Below are positions 1-9,407 of a stretch of DNA of 64,000 bases, one piece after another. The position numbers were made by a program, and so were the translations under genes. The stretch lies in NCBI GenBank assembly GCA_002255575.1, contig NCAT01000002.1, positions 124,001-188,000 of the forward strand. Reading direction: 5' to 3'. The stretch is from Acidocella sp. 20-57-95. GTDB lineage: Bacteria; Pseudomonadota; Alphaproteobacteria; Acetobacterales; Acetobacteraceae. The notes beneath the pieces are model-generated. The model did not search any database and was not told the DNA's origin. It was given only the letters and a program-made list of their open reading frames with translations. Position 1 is the stretch's first letter, and every line of letters begins with the position of its first letter.

Positions 1-1689
1 CGTGGCCGGTTGGATGAAACCGTGCCGGTAGGACCGGCCGCCATGGCAGACCGCAGCTTCATCGAATGGAACAAGGATGATATCGACGCGCTGCGGATGA
101 TGAAGGTGGATGTGCTGGCGCTGGGTATGCTCACCTGCATCCGCAAATGTTTTGCTATGCTCGGCATTGAGGATCTTGCAGATATTCCGGCTGAAGATCC
201 GGCGGTTTACGATATGCTCTGCAAAGGTGATTCAATTGGCGTATTTCAGGTGGAAAGCCGGGCGCAGATGAATATGCTGCCACGTTTGAAACCCCGCGAA
301 TTTTACGATCTGGTGATTGAAGTGGCGATTGTCCGGCCTGGCCCGATTCAAGGTGACATGGTGCACCCGTATCTGCGCCGGCGTTCGGGCGCCGAGGAAG
401 TACAATATCCACTGCGGCAAGGCGGGTTGCCCAACGAGCTTTGCGAGATTCTAAAAAAAACCAAAGGCGTGCCGTTGTTTCAGGAACAGGCGATGCGCAT
501 TGCGATGGTGGCCGCGCAATTCAGCGCCGAGGAGGCCAACGGGTTGCGGCGCGCCATGGCCACATTCCGCAATATCGGCACCATGCAGCATTTTAAAGAC
601 CTGATGGTGGAGCGCATGGTGGCGCGCGGCTATGAACGACCTTTCGCTGAAGCCTGTTTCAGACAGATCGAGGGGTTCGGCAGTTATGGATTTCCCGAGA
701 GCCATGCGGCGAGTTTTGCATTATTAGTGTATGCTTCGGCCTGGCTGAAATGCCATCACCCGGCGGCTTTTGCCGCAGCCTTGCTGAATTCTCAGCCGAT
801 GGGGTTTTACGCGCCCGCCCAGATTGTCCGCGATGCGCGTGAGCATGGGGTAGATATTTTACCCGCTGATGTGAATTTTTCTGATCTTGATTGCACGCTG
901 GAAAACGATGCGCTGCGGTTAGGGTTGCGGATGATCGATGGGTTTCACCAAGCCTGGGCCAGTGTCATTCTGGAACAGCGTGGCGCTGGGTTTGCTGATT
1001 TATATGCGCTGGCGGCAACTGGCTTGCCCCGCGCGGCTTTGGAGCACCTGGCGCAAGCCGATGCACTGCGCAGCATTAACCTGTCTCGCCGCATCGCGCT
1101 CTGGCGGATTGCCGGGCTGGAATCCGCACCGCCCACGCCGTTATTGGCGGGGCAGCGGCGCCGGCACCAAACGCCCGAATTGCCGCTGATGAGCGAGGGC
1201 GAGCATGTGGTGGCGGATTACCGCACCACCGGCCTGTCACTCCGGGCGCATCCTTGTGGTTTGCTGCGGGGTAAATTGCGGCTTGCCAAAGCCCTCACTT
1301 GCCAAGAAGCCGTGGCGGCCAGAGATGGCTCCCGCATCCGTACTGCCGGCATTGTAACTGTGCGGCAGCGGCCTGGTACGGCGAAGGGTACCATGTTCAT
1401 CACCATCGAGGACGAAACCGGCATTGCCAACCTCATCATCTGGGCATCGCTGGTAGAACCGCTGCGCAACCAGATTATCAACGCCACACTGCTGATTGCC
1501 GAAGGGCGTCTGCAACGCAGTGTGGAGAACGTGACGCACATCGTGGTGGAACGGCTGGCTGACCGTAGCCGCTGGATTGCCGAACTGGACGCACCACTTT
1601 CGCGCGCCGATGAACTACCGCACCCGCGCCGCCCGCCCGGACACCCAAGGCAGGAACGGGTGGTCCGCAAAAGCCGGGATTTTCATTAG
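1..1689 (+). CDS. dnaE2: Error-prone DNA polymerase DnaE2, C-terminal part (5' end outside window)
   Basis: This is the C-terminal part of a C-family (DnaE-type) DNA polymerase alpha subunit. The reading frame is open from base 1, so the start lies upstream and the catalytic aspartates of the palm are not in view. Visible are the fingers region (GVFQVESRAQM, IRPGPIQGDMVHPYLRRR, FGSYGFPESHAASFALLVYAS), the helix-hairpin-helix region, and a C-terminal OB fold (about residues 430-520, TAGIVTVRQRPGTAKGTMFITIEDETG). The PESHAASFA motif and the short C terminus after the OB fold are typical of DnaE2 rather than replicative DnaE1. In this family the protein performs SOS-induced translesion synthesis with ImuA/ImuB, which would be expected just upstream. 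It ends 20 bp from the convergent phosphatase gene. Confidence 0.93.
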   Translation, partial: RGRLDETVPVGPAAMADRSFIEWNKDDIDALRMMKVDVLALGMLTCIRKCFAMLGIEDLADIPAEDPAVYDMLCKGDSIGVFQVESRAQMNMLPRLKPREFYDLVIEVAIVRPGPIQGDMVHPYLRRRSGAEEVQYPLRQGGLPNELCEILKKTKGVPLFQEQAMRIAMVAAQFSAEEANGLRRAMATFRNIGTMQHFKDLMVERMVARGYERPFAEACFRQIEGFGSYGFPESHAASFALLVYASAWLKCHHPAAFAAALLNSQPMGFYAPAQIVRDAREHGVDILPADVNFSDLDCTLENDALRLGLRMIDGFHQAWASVILEQRGAGFADLYALAATGLPRAALEHLAQADALRSINLSRRIALWRIAGLESAPPTPLLAGQRRRHQTPELPLMSEGEHVVADYRTTGLSLRAHPCGLLRGKLRLAKALTCQEAVAARDGSRIRTAGIVTVRQRPGTAKGTMFITIEDETGIANLIIWASLVEPLRNQIINATLLIAEGRLQRSVENVTHIVVERLADRSRWIAELDAPLSRADELPHPRRPPGHPRQERVVRKSRDFH

Positions 1690-1708
1690 CTCACTACAAT
1701 AGCCAAGC

Positions 1709-4541
1709 CTAGTCGTTCACATCACGATCAGCGGTATTCGATACGATCCCAAATTGGGTTGGATAAAGCACGCCCTGGTGGTGTAAGCCCATCCATAACA
1801 GCCGATTAAAGGCACCCGCCGGTATTTTATCTTCCTGCGACCAGTCATAGCCAGCTGTATGGGCCGCCCACCATGAAGCTGGATGCATATTGGAAAAATT
1901 ATTCGCCTGCATCTTTGGTACAGGCAAGCTGGTCGCCATTAAAGGGGCCGGGATTATTGGGGTAAACTGCCAACCTGTCTGCTGAAGGTCGAATATGTCG
2001 GTCATTGGACGCTGAAATGCATCATTGATGCTAAGATGATCGATGCCCAGAATATCTTCCATCGTACGCAGGAAATTAACTGTGGTATAATGCGTTGAAA
2101 TTACAGCATGGTGTTTCACGTACGGGCCCACGATGTAGGCGACACTACGATGCGCATCGACATGATCCGGGCCGTTCTGGGCGTCATCCTCAACCACAAA
2201 AATCAATGTTGAGCTGGCATATTTACTATCTGCTACGGCTGCAATCAATTGCAATCAATTTTGCCACTGCATAATCATTATCTGCCATTTGAGTTTCAGG
2301 CGTATTAACGCCATCAATTGCATTTTTAAAATTACCTAAATGATCATGCATTAGCCTGACCAGTGAAAGGCTTGGGAGGTTGTTATTGCGGACATAATTG
2401 TCGAATTCACGCTGCCATTCTTGTTCGCGATAAAAGTCTGGAAACGCATTATCAAAACCACGGAAATATAAATCAGTGCGTGGCGCAAGTGCTGGGTTTG
2501 TTGGAAACGCCACCACAAAATGCTGAGCAGCAGGATCGGTTAGGGTCGCGGGAATGCCACCTGATTGAACGGGCAGAAAATAACGCTCGAGATCTTCAAA
2601 GAAGCCATAGTTGCGAACGGTTAGTCCCGCACGAAGAGCAGCATCCCATAGATAGCCCCGTTGATATTGATTTTTGGGGCCATCCGGCGCTGCCAAATTT
2701 GCAACTCCAGGCAGCACATTCGCAATATCGGGAATGGCTCTGAGGGCAGGGTCTTCAGCTTCACGAGCCTTTACGCCCAAGATCGCAACGTCGATATTGC
2801 GGTTCGTACCTTCCCAGTCATAGCTCAGGCCACGCTCAGCGTAGCTAACCGGTAGGTTGCGCGCGCCAATGTCAGATTCATGGGCAGAAACGCTCCAAGG
2901 CCAACCATTGCCGCTGACTTCGCCACTATCATAGAAATTATCAAGATCAACGAAATTCAGCGCCATTTGGTGTGCGTTCGGGGTGATGGTCTTGCCAAAT
3001 TCAGCCAAGTTGGCCGCACCATTACCTTCACCGAGATCACCGAGCTCTTCATCATACGTGCGATTTTCACGAAGAACATAAATAATATGCTTAATGCGGG
3101 CATGTAACGCCGCCATCATCCGCTCATCTGTCGGGCTTGGCATTTCGTCAAAATGCTCGTTATGGGCTGCTATCAAGGTGGTTTGCGCCAGCTGGGCGGC
3201 ATCGGGAACCGGAAAATCCAGTAAGCCTGCCTTTGATAATTGCAAAATATATTGATTGGTGGAGTCGCACGCACTGGCAGAAAGATTGCGCGCCGGATCA
3301 GACGTGCAATGGCCGGGGTTGGGGCCGGGAATGCTTTTACCGTTAATCACATAGAGATGCCGCCCATCCGCACTCACGCTCACCGCTTCGGGAAAATAAC
3401 CAGTCGGGATGAGTCCGGTAACATTTGGTACAGCACCGAGAGATATCACGGCCAAGCTATTGGTACCCCCGTTGGTGACGTAAAGCGTTTTTTGATCTGG
3501 CGCGAGCGTGAGATTATTCGGACCAACGCCGCGATAATGCGCGGACTCTACGAGCATCGCAGGTGGTGCAATTGTGCGGATTGTGTTTTTAACGATGTTA
3601 TTGGCGGTATCAATCACCGCCACGTCATCGCTATTATCGCAGGCAACATATAGTAAGCTACCCGCTTGGTTGAGAACCAGGCCCAACGGATTACCATGCA
3701 GCTTGATCCGCGCGGTGACGTGCGGCGTGGCAGACAAGGCCACAACGTCAATTTCACGGTCGCGCAAGCTGGAAATATAGGCGGTTGCGCTGCCTTTGAC
3801 AGCGATCTCAAACGGGTATTCGCCGCCCGCAAGGCCGGTTTGGTGCGGGTCAATATCGCCGGGGCGCAACGGAACCTCGGTGATCGCATGCGAAGCTAGG
3901 TTAATGATAGACAAAGTATCGTTGTTAAAATTAGCAGCGAGCAGATATTTGCCGTCAGCGGTGACGGCAAGGCCTGCAGTTTCCGGCTGAACATTTAATC
4001 CGCTGCCGCCACGGTAAATCTTGCTCTTCGGATCAACCCCCTGCAGGTGGCCAAGCGCGATGGGGGCGCCATCCTCGTGCCATTGCCCATTTGCGGTGGC
4101 AAAAATATGCACATTATCCTGGTTTCCCCCGGACACATAGAAATGTTGGCCATCCGGTGCGAAGGTAAGGCCGATATAAGTGTCGGGTATTTGCAATACC
4201 TGTCGCTGCACAGGACGACCGCTTGAGACATCCTCGACAAATACATATTCATTTGATGCCGCAGGATCAGGCTTACCGTCTTGCCCAAACATAATGTTAA
4301 AGCCGCTGGTCAGGATCAACAAAGTTTTACCGTCGGGGCTCAACGCCATGTTAACCACCTGCCCGGCAGTGTAGTTGGGAAAAGCTGGTAGATGCGGGTT
4401 AAGAGGGACAAGCTCTGCGTCAGGCGCGGCATTGGGGGTTAATAAGGCGCCGCTCGGAAGGGTCTGCGCATTGTCCGCGTGGGCTGTTGCGACTGAAATT
4501 GAAATAGCGGCAGCCAAAACAACCCAACAAAATTTAGACAT
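1709..4541 (-). pseudogene. Bifunctional YncE-like beta-propeller / alkaline-phosphatase-family protein, frameshifted
   Basis: This gene encodes a secreted two-domain protein. A signal peptide starts at 4541 (MSKFCWVVLAAAISISV...AHA), followed by a YVTN/YncE-type propeller (LSPDGKTLLILTSG, VTADGKYLLAANFNNDTLS, LAPDQKTLYVTNGGTNSLAVI). A phosphoesterase/alkaline-phosphatase-like domain follows (HIIYVLRENRTYDEELGD, ESDIGARNLPVSYAERGLSYD; then FVVEDDAQNGPDHVDAHRS). The frame breaks near 2241-2260, where GCAATCAATT occurs twice in tandem. Removing one copy restores a continuous frame of about 940 residues (AKLIAAVADSKYAS across the junction). As written, the product would stop just after the break and lose its last ~180 residues, including part of the metal site. 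The real start is preceded by a G-rich Shine-Dalgarno. It could be a true inactivating or phase-variable change, or an assembly error. Confidence 0.85.
2241..2260. repeat. 10-bp perfect tandem duplication causing a frameshift
   Basis: GCAATCAATT occupies 2241-2250 and again 2251-2260. Ten is not a multiple of three, so the duplication shifts the phosphatase reading frame. With one unit deleted, both halves join in frame. Confidence 0.95.
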
Positions 4542-4941
4542 GTGAGCACCCCCCAATAATGCACAGCGATAGATCACGCTTCTGATAAAATGTGTGACAA
4601 AGCCGAGAAATTCCTCCACGGCGCGGCCCATTCGGTTGCACTTTGCCGGGTCCCCATCAACAACGGCTATTGAGCCGCGGACTTATATCACAATTGGACC
4701 GCCACTGATTCGCTGTGGAGAAATATACAGCGGCAGAGGATTACGCGCCAAACCAGCTATGCCAAAGCTTATTCCTGTTACCTGAAAACGACTTACCAAA
4801 TAGCGTAGTTTGACGAGTTTAAGCATCACGCCGGTGGGTCAGCGGCGCTTATTCGATGCCCGGATAACAGACATGAGGATGATTCGGGCTTATTGATCAA
4901 TGCCGCGCCATGGGCGAAGATTTGACTTCAAAGGCTTGGAT
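4542..4941. other. Intergenic region without recognisable gene
   Basis: This 400-bp stretch separates two divergent genes. It should hold the promoters of the phosphatase gene (leftward) and the amine oxidase gene (rightward). I see no RNA gene, clear operator or conserved open frame in it. Confidence 0.5.
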
Positions 4942-6057
4942 ATGACTGACATGACAGTAGCGATTATCGGCGCGGGGGTTGCGGGTTTGTATGCGGCCCA
5001 CTTGCTAAGGGCGGCGGCAATTCCGTTTATTGTTATTGAAGCGCGCGACCGCCTTGGCGGACGCGTCGTTACGGTGGATGAAGCTGGCCAACCAAGCCAT
5101 GATGGGTTCGATCTCGGCCCTTCCTGGTTTTGGCCACACACGCAGCCCGCCATTGCATCGCTTGTTGCAGAGCTAGGGCTTTCAGCCTTTGGCCAGAACA
5201 GCGATGGTGACGTGATTATCGAGCGTATGTCGCGCGAAACATTTCAGCGTTATCGCGGTGCCGGGATGGATCAGCAATCTATGCGCTTGGTGGGTGGCAC
5301 GGGGGCATTGGTGCGTGCGTTGGCTACGCACGTGCCGGCGGCGCAAATATGGCTGGAACGGCGGGTCACTGCGATGGCTTTACATGCTGATGGCGTGGCG
5401 CTGACAATCAGGCGGGCGGATAGCTCTGTTGAGGAGCTGAAGGTTAAACAAGTGATTGCAGCACTGCCGCCAAGACTTTTAGACGCGACAGTGACTTTTG
5501 CGCCGACGCAGGAACCAGCAACGGCGCGACGGTGGCGTGATACACCGACCTGGATGGCGCCGCACGCTAAGTTCATTGCCGTTTATGAGCGCGCATTTTG
5601 GTGCGACGCTGGGCTTTCCGGCACCGCCCAAAGCATGGTGGGGCCGATGGCTGAAATACACGATGCCTCAACCGCCGCCGGGGCTGGCGCGTTATTTGGG
5701 TTTATCGGTATCGGTGCTGAACACCGTGCAGCAATGGGGGAAGCATCAATGACCCGCGCCTGTGTTGAACAGCTTGTGCGGGTATTCGGCGCGGAGGCCG
5801 CAGCGCCAAAAGCGACCTTGTTCAAGGACTGGGCGGCTGACGAGCTGACCGCGACACCGGCAGACCGTATTATGGGTGGGCATCCAAGTGCCGGAAATGG
5901 GCCTTGGGTTACCGGCCCGTGGCAGGATAGGTTGGCTCTGGCGGGTAGTGAAACCAGCCCTTCCGAGCCTGGCTATCTGGCGGGCGCGGTGGTTGCGGCG
6001 CAACGTGCATTCAAGGAAATAGTTGCGAAGCTCGCTGCGGCGCACGCTCCCCAATAA
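4942..6057 (+). CDS. FAD-dependent amine oxidase family protein
   Basis: This is a flavoprotein of the flavin monoamine oxidase family, about 371 aa from the ATG at 4942. An N-terminal Rossmann motif for FAD is clear (VAIIGAGVAGLYAAHLL, then EARDRLGGRV at about residue 33-42). The C-terminal FAD-contacting segment is also present (LALAGSETSPSEPGYLAGAV), with a hydrophobic middle substrate domain. The family oxidises amines to imines with release of hydrogen peroxide, or related CH-NH bonds; the substrate cannot be read from the sequence. An upstream ATG at 4900 is in frame, but the family homology begins just after 4942. The ATG at 4954 is another possible start. It has no signal peptide, so is probably cytoplasmic. 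It is transcribed alone; the ~400 bp before it contain no recognisable gene. Confidence 0.8.
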   Translation: MTDMTVAIIGAGVAGLYAAHLLRAAAIPFIVIEARDRLGGRVVTVDEAGQPSHDGFDLGPSWFWPHTQPAIASLVAELGLSAFGQNSDGDVIIERMSRETFQRYRGAGMDQQSMRLVGGTGALVRALATHVPAAQIWLERRVTAMALHADGVALTIRRADSSVEELKVKQVIAALPPRLLDATVTFAPTQEPATARRWRDTPTWMAPHAKFIAVYERAFWCDAGLSGTAQSMVGPMAEIHDASTAAGAGALFGFIGIGAEHRAAMGEASMTRACVEQLVRVFGAEAAAPKATLFKDWAADELTATPADRIMGGHPSAGNGPWVTGPWQDRLALAGSETSPSEPGYLAGAVVAAQRAFKEIVAKLAAAHAPQ

Positions 6058-6076
6058 AGCGTCGGGTGCCGCACAT

Positions 6077-6694
6077 TCAAACTCTCTTGAATATCACAAT
6101 CAGATTGTTGGCCGGCATGGCGATGCGTTCAACCAGCTTCAGACCATGTTCACCAGCCAACGCCGCTACATCATCCAAATGCCGTATGCCCCAAGCAGGA
6201 TTGCGGCTCTTGAGGCTTTGGTCAAATTCAAGGTTGGAAGGCGCTGTCACCACATCACGCTCGAAATATGGGCCGTATAAAAACAACTGACCACCGGGAG
6301 GAAGCACGCGGCTGGCACCTTGCATGAGCCCTTGGGTGGCGGCCCACGGGGCAATATGGATCATGTTGATATTTACCACCGCATCTGCCGATTTAACGGG
6401 CCAGTGATCCGGCGCAGCAGCATCAAGCTGGAGCGGCGGGAGCAGATTAGGTAGGCAAGCTTGGTTGCGCCAGGCTTCTATGCTGGCAAACGCATCCCGG
6501 TCGGGGTCGGTTGGTTGCCATTGCAGGCCGGGCATCGCGCTGGCGATGTGAACGGCATGTTCTCCGGTGCCGGATGCGATCTCAAGCACCAGACCAGTTG
6601 CCGGCAAGCGAGGCTGCAAGACCGCAAGAATCGGGCCGCGGTTACGGATGGCCGGGGGAGAGGTGCGGGCATTGGGCGGAAGATCTTCTGACAT
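6077..6694 (-). CDS. DUF938 class I SAM-dependent methyltransferase-like protein
   Basis: This 205-aa protein matches the DUF938 family (UPF0585), proteins with a class I SAM-methyltransferase fold. The SAM-binding motif is LVLEIASGTGEHAVHIA at about residues 35-51. Conserved downstream segments include VNINMIHIAPW and FLYGPYFERDVVTAPSN. DUF938 proteins occur widely in proteobacteria and eukaryotes without an agreed substrate. The gene converges with the amine oxidase gene (20 bp between the stops) and is probably a single transcription unit. Confidence 0.85.
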   Translation of the reverse strand: MSEDLPPNARTSPPAIRNRGPILAVLQPRLPATGLVLEIASGTGEHAVHIASAMPGLQWQPTDPDRDAFASIEAWRNQACLPNLLPPLQLDAAAPDHWPVKSADAVVNINMIHIAPWAATQGLMQGASRVLPPGGQLFLYGPYFERDVVTAPSNLEFDQSLKSRNPAWGIRHLDDVAALAGEHGLKLVERIAMPANNLIVIFKRV

Positions 6695-6726
6695 AGGGCT
6701 GGCTTAACCAACCATTCAGTTGCGAT

Positions 6727-6768
6727 CAATACTGACCATGCAATACTGACCATGCAATACTGACCACG
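6727..6768. repeat. Three tandem copies of a 14-bp unit
   Basis: The unit CAATACTGACCATG repeats at 6727-6740 and 6741-6754, with a third copy at 6755-6768 carrying one change (…CCACG). It lies between the start of the DUF938 gene and the end of the bd-oxidase operon. Confidence 0.9.
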
Positions 6769-6778
6769 AGCGGCTTTG

Positions 6779-6913
6779 TTATTTAGGTACGCACATTTCC
6801 AACACGCCCACCACCGCACCAAACGCCACCACGCTGCCGCCGTAAATTGCGGCAAACCAGGCCCAGCGTTTGGCCGCCGGATGGGTTTGCAACCATTCAG
6901 TGATAATGCGCAC
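6779..6913 (-). CDS. Small single-helix subunit of the bd-type quinol oxidase (DUF2474-like)
   Basis: This 44-aa frame starts with GTG at 6913, overlaps the end of cioB by 17 bp and ends at TAA 6779-6781. The product has a polar amino end (EWLQTHPAAKR) and one transmembrane helix (WAWFAAIYGGSVVAFGAVVGVL). Size, position directly after the subunit II gene and the helix pattern fit the DUF2474/CydX-like accessory subunits of cytochrome bd oxidases. These sit against CydA/CioA and stabilise the haem site. An AGGGA sequence about 12 bp upstream of the GTG, inside cioB, could be the ribosome binding site. The family assignment rests on context and topology more than on sequence. Confidence 0.7.
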   Translation of the reverse strand: MRIITEWLQTHPAAKRWAWFAAIYGGSVVAFGAVVGVLEMCVPK

Positions 6914-7961
6914 CGGCTTCAATCTTCCCTCGGAAAATATAATAAGCGAAAATATTGTAAGCGAGGATAACAGGAATCAGTATCACCACACCTGGGAACA
7001 AAAATTGCAAACTGACTGTTGGTGCTGCCGCCTGCCAGATATCTAACCCTGGCGGTACAATTTGCGGAAAGATGCTGTAGCCAAGCCCACCAAACGAGAC
7101 AACAAAGAACCCCAGCGCGCAGAAAAACGGGGTTTTGTCGTGCGCTGCTTGATCGGTGCTATTGAGATGCTTGAAGAATATATAAGCCAAAATTAGCACG
7201 CTGATGGGTGCCACGGCGGTGGCGAATATACCTGGCCAGTTAAACCAACGGTCATAATAGGCCGGATTTTGCAATGGCGACCATATTCCCACGATACCAA
7301 AAATCACCAGCATCGCCATACCCAGATATTTTGCATAAACGCGCATGTTGGATTGGAGTTCGCCGCTCGCCCGCCAGATCATCCAGGCCGCACCCAGTAG
7401 CGAATAGCCAACCACCACGGCAAAGCCGCAGAAAATGGTAAATGGATTCAACCAATCCAGCGCTCCACCCGCATAAGCGCGGTTCACAATCGGGGTGCCA
7501 TGCATAAGCCCACCAAGGATAGCGCCCTGGCAAAAAGCCGCCACGACTGAACCACCAAGAAACGCCCAATCCCACAGCAACCGTAATTTTTCGGTCGGCG
7601 CCCGAAACCGAAACTCAAAGGCGGTGCCACGGAAAATGAGTCCCATCAGCATTAATATCACCAACGGGTAAACCGCTGGTAAAATGACGGCAAAGGCTAG
7701 TGGAAACGAGCCGTAGAGCGTACTGCCACCCAGTACCAGCCAGGTTTCATTACCGTCCCACACAGGCGCTATTGAGTTTACCATCACATCGCGGTGGGTT
7801 TTGTCGCGTTCCAGCGCGAATAAAATCCCAATGCCAAGGTCAAATCCATCGAGGATAACGTACATTAAAATGATAAACGCCATGATGCCCGCGAACGCGA
7901 CCGGCAACCAAGGGGCGGTGGCCGGGATCAGCCCACCGGTGAGGAAGCTGAGCAAGCTCAT
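6897..7961 (-). CDS. cioB: Cytochrome bd-type (cyanide-insensitive) ubiquinol oxidase subunit II
   Basis: This is subunit II of a bd-family quinol:O2 oxidoreductase, 354 aa with multiple membrane helices. The early motif YVILDGFDLGIGILF and the segment SIAPVWDGNETWLVLGG are diagnostic of CydB/CioB. It forms the inner-membrane complex with CioA. Its ATG overlaps the cioA stop by four bases (ATGA), so the two are translationally coupled. Together with the upstream sulfide:quinone oxidoreductase gene in the same operon, it would reoxidise quinol produced from sulfide. Bd-type oxidases are less sensitive to sulfide and cyanide than haem-copper oxidases. Confidence 0.95.
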   Translation of the reverse strand: MSLLSFLTGGLIPATAPWLPVAFAGIMAFIILMYVILDGFDLGIGILFALERDKTHRDVMVNSIAPVWDGNETWLVLGGSTLYGSFPLAFAVILPAVYPLVILMLMGLIFRGTAFEFRFRAPTEKLRLLWDWAFLGGSVVAAFCQGAILGGLMHGTPIVNRAYAGGALDWLNPFTIFCGFAVVVGYSLLGAAWMIWRASGELQSNMRVYAKYLGMAMLVIFGIVGIWSPLQNPAYYDRWFNWPGIFATAVAPISVLILAYIFFKHLNSTDQAAHDKTPFFCALGFFVVSFGGLGYSIFPQIVPPGLDIWQAAAPTVSLQFLFPGVVILIPVILAYNIFAYYIFRGKIEAGAHYH

Positions 7962-9385
7962 TCGGCAGCCACCGGACCGGCTTTATCACCCAACGCAACC
8001 TGCCCCACCAGGCCGTGGCTACGCAACGGTGCATCATCGGGCATGGATTCACCTGGCTCGGGTAATTTCGCCATCATTTTCAGTACATACAGAATGCCAC
8101 TACCGAAAACCAAAGCATAGATTACGATGATGACCGCGAAAGAGGTCATTACCACCGGCAGAGAAATCGGCGAGGCACTTTGTGCAGTGGTCACCAACCC
8201 ATACACGGTCCAAGGTTGACGCCCGGTCTCGGTGGTGGTCCAGCCCATCACGATTGCAATAAATCCGGATGGTGCCATCAACATCGTTAAATAATGGAAC
8301 CATTTGGTGTCGTATAAACGGCGCTTGTAGCGCAGCCACAAGCTCAGCAGCCCCAGCCCAAACATTGCAAAACCAAGCGCCACCATGATGCGGAATGTGA
8401 AAAACTCCACGCTCACCACGGGCCACTGATCCTTCGGCCAGGCATCCAGCCCCTTCACGACGCCATTCCAATCATGCGTCAGAATGAAGGACCCGAGATG
8501 CGGTATCGCCACATCATAAAGTAGCTTTCCCTGCGCGACATCGGGAATACCAAATAAATGCAATGCCTGGACGCCGGTGGTAAAATCCCCCTCCATACCG
8601 GCAATTTTTGCCGGCTGGTAAGCAAGAGTATTCTGCCCCTGGGTATCGCCTGCCAGAATTTGCAGCGGTGTTACAATCGCTGCCATCCACAACGCCATCG
8701 AGAAGAACAGACGCGAAATTTGGTTCTTGCGATCGCGCAGCAGATGATAGGCCCCGACCCCACCCACCATAAAAGCGGTTGCCAGGTAGCTAGCCAAAAT
8801 CATGTGCACCCAGCGATACGGGGCGGAGGGCGAGAAGATAATCGCCAACCAATCGACCGGCACGATCTGGCCATTCGCCCCCATCACGGTACCGGCTGGC
8901 GTTTGCATCCAGCTATTGGCGGAAAGGATCCATGTCGCAGAAATCAGCGTGCCGATGGAAACCAAGCAGGTCGCGGCAAAATGCAGCTTTGGACCAACCC
9001 GGTCCAACCCAAACAGCATAATACCCAGGAACCCGGCTTCCAAGAAAAACGCCGTCAGCGTCTCGTACGCCAGCAATGGTCCCAGCACTGGCCCAACCTT
9101 ATCAGCATAGCCACCCCAATTGGCGCCAATCTCGTAGGCCATCACCAGACCCGAGACCACACCGATGGCAAAAATCATCGCGAAGATTTTCAGCCAGTAT
9201 TTAAAGGCATCCAGATACACTGGCTGCTTGGTCCAGAGCCACGCCCCTTCGAGCACCGCCAGAAAACTCGCGAGCCCAATGGAAAAGGCCGGGAAAATAA
9301 TGTGAAACGCAATGACGAACCCAAACTGCGCCCGCGCCATCTCAATGGCTGTGGGTGAGGCAAAAAACGGTAAGAACGACATCAT
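7958..9385 (-). CDS. cioA: Cytochrome bd-type (cyanide-insensitive) ubiquinol oxidase subunit I
   Basis: This is the haem-bearing, quinol-oxidising subunit I of a bd oxidase, 475 aa from the ATG at 9385. An AAAGG lies 7-8 bp before the start. The conserved ARAQFGFVIAFHIIFPAFSIG opening carries a haem-ligand histidine, and the GRQPW motif (TETGRQPWTVYG) is present. The Q loop between helices is short, as in the CIO-type subfamily. The gene follows tauE by 22 bp and overlaps cioB by four bases. It generates proton motive force from quinol without a cytochrome c step. Confidence 0.95.
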   Translation of the reverse strand: MMSFLPFFASPTAIEMARAQFGFVIAFHIIFPAFSIGLASFLAVLEGAWLWTKQPVYLDAFKYWLKIFAMIFAIGVVSGLVMAYEIGANWGGYADKVGPVLGPLLAYETLTAFFLEAGFLGIMLFGLDRVGPKLHFAATCLVSIGTLISATWILSANSWMQTPAGTVMGANGQIVPVDWLAIIFSPSAPYRWVHMILASYLATAFMVGGVGAYHLLRDRKNQISRLFFSMALWMAAIVTPLQILAGDTQGQNTLAYQPAKIAGMEGDFTTGVQALHLFGIPDVAQGKLLYDVAIPHLGSFILTHDWNGVVKGLDAWPKDQWPVVSVEFFTFRIMVALGFAMFGLGLLSLWLRYKRRLYDTKWFHYLTMLMAPSGFIAIVMGWTTTETGRQPWTVYGLVTTAQSASPISLPVVMTSFAVIIVIYALVFGSGILYVLKMMAKLPEPGESMPDDAPLRSHGLVGQVALGDKAGPVAAE

Positions 9386-9407
9386 CGCAACCTTTGATTC
9401 AACGAGA

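Noticed and set aside
8558..9358. 266-codon plus-strand frame opposite cioA
   Set aside because: It is rich in Gln, His and Arg as expected from the complement of a membrane-protein gene, with no motif or ribosome site.
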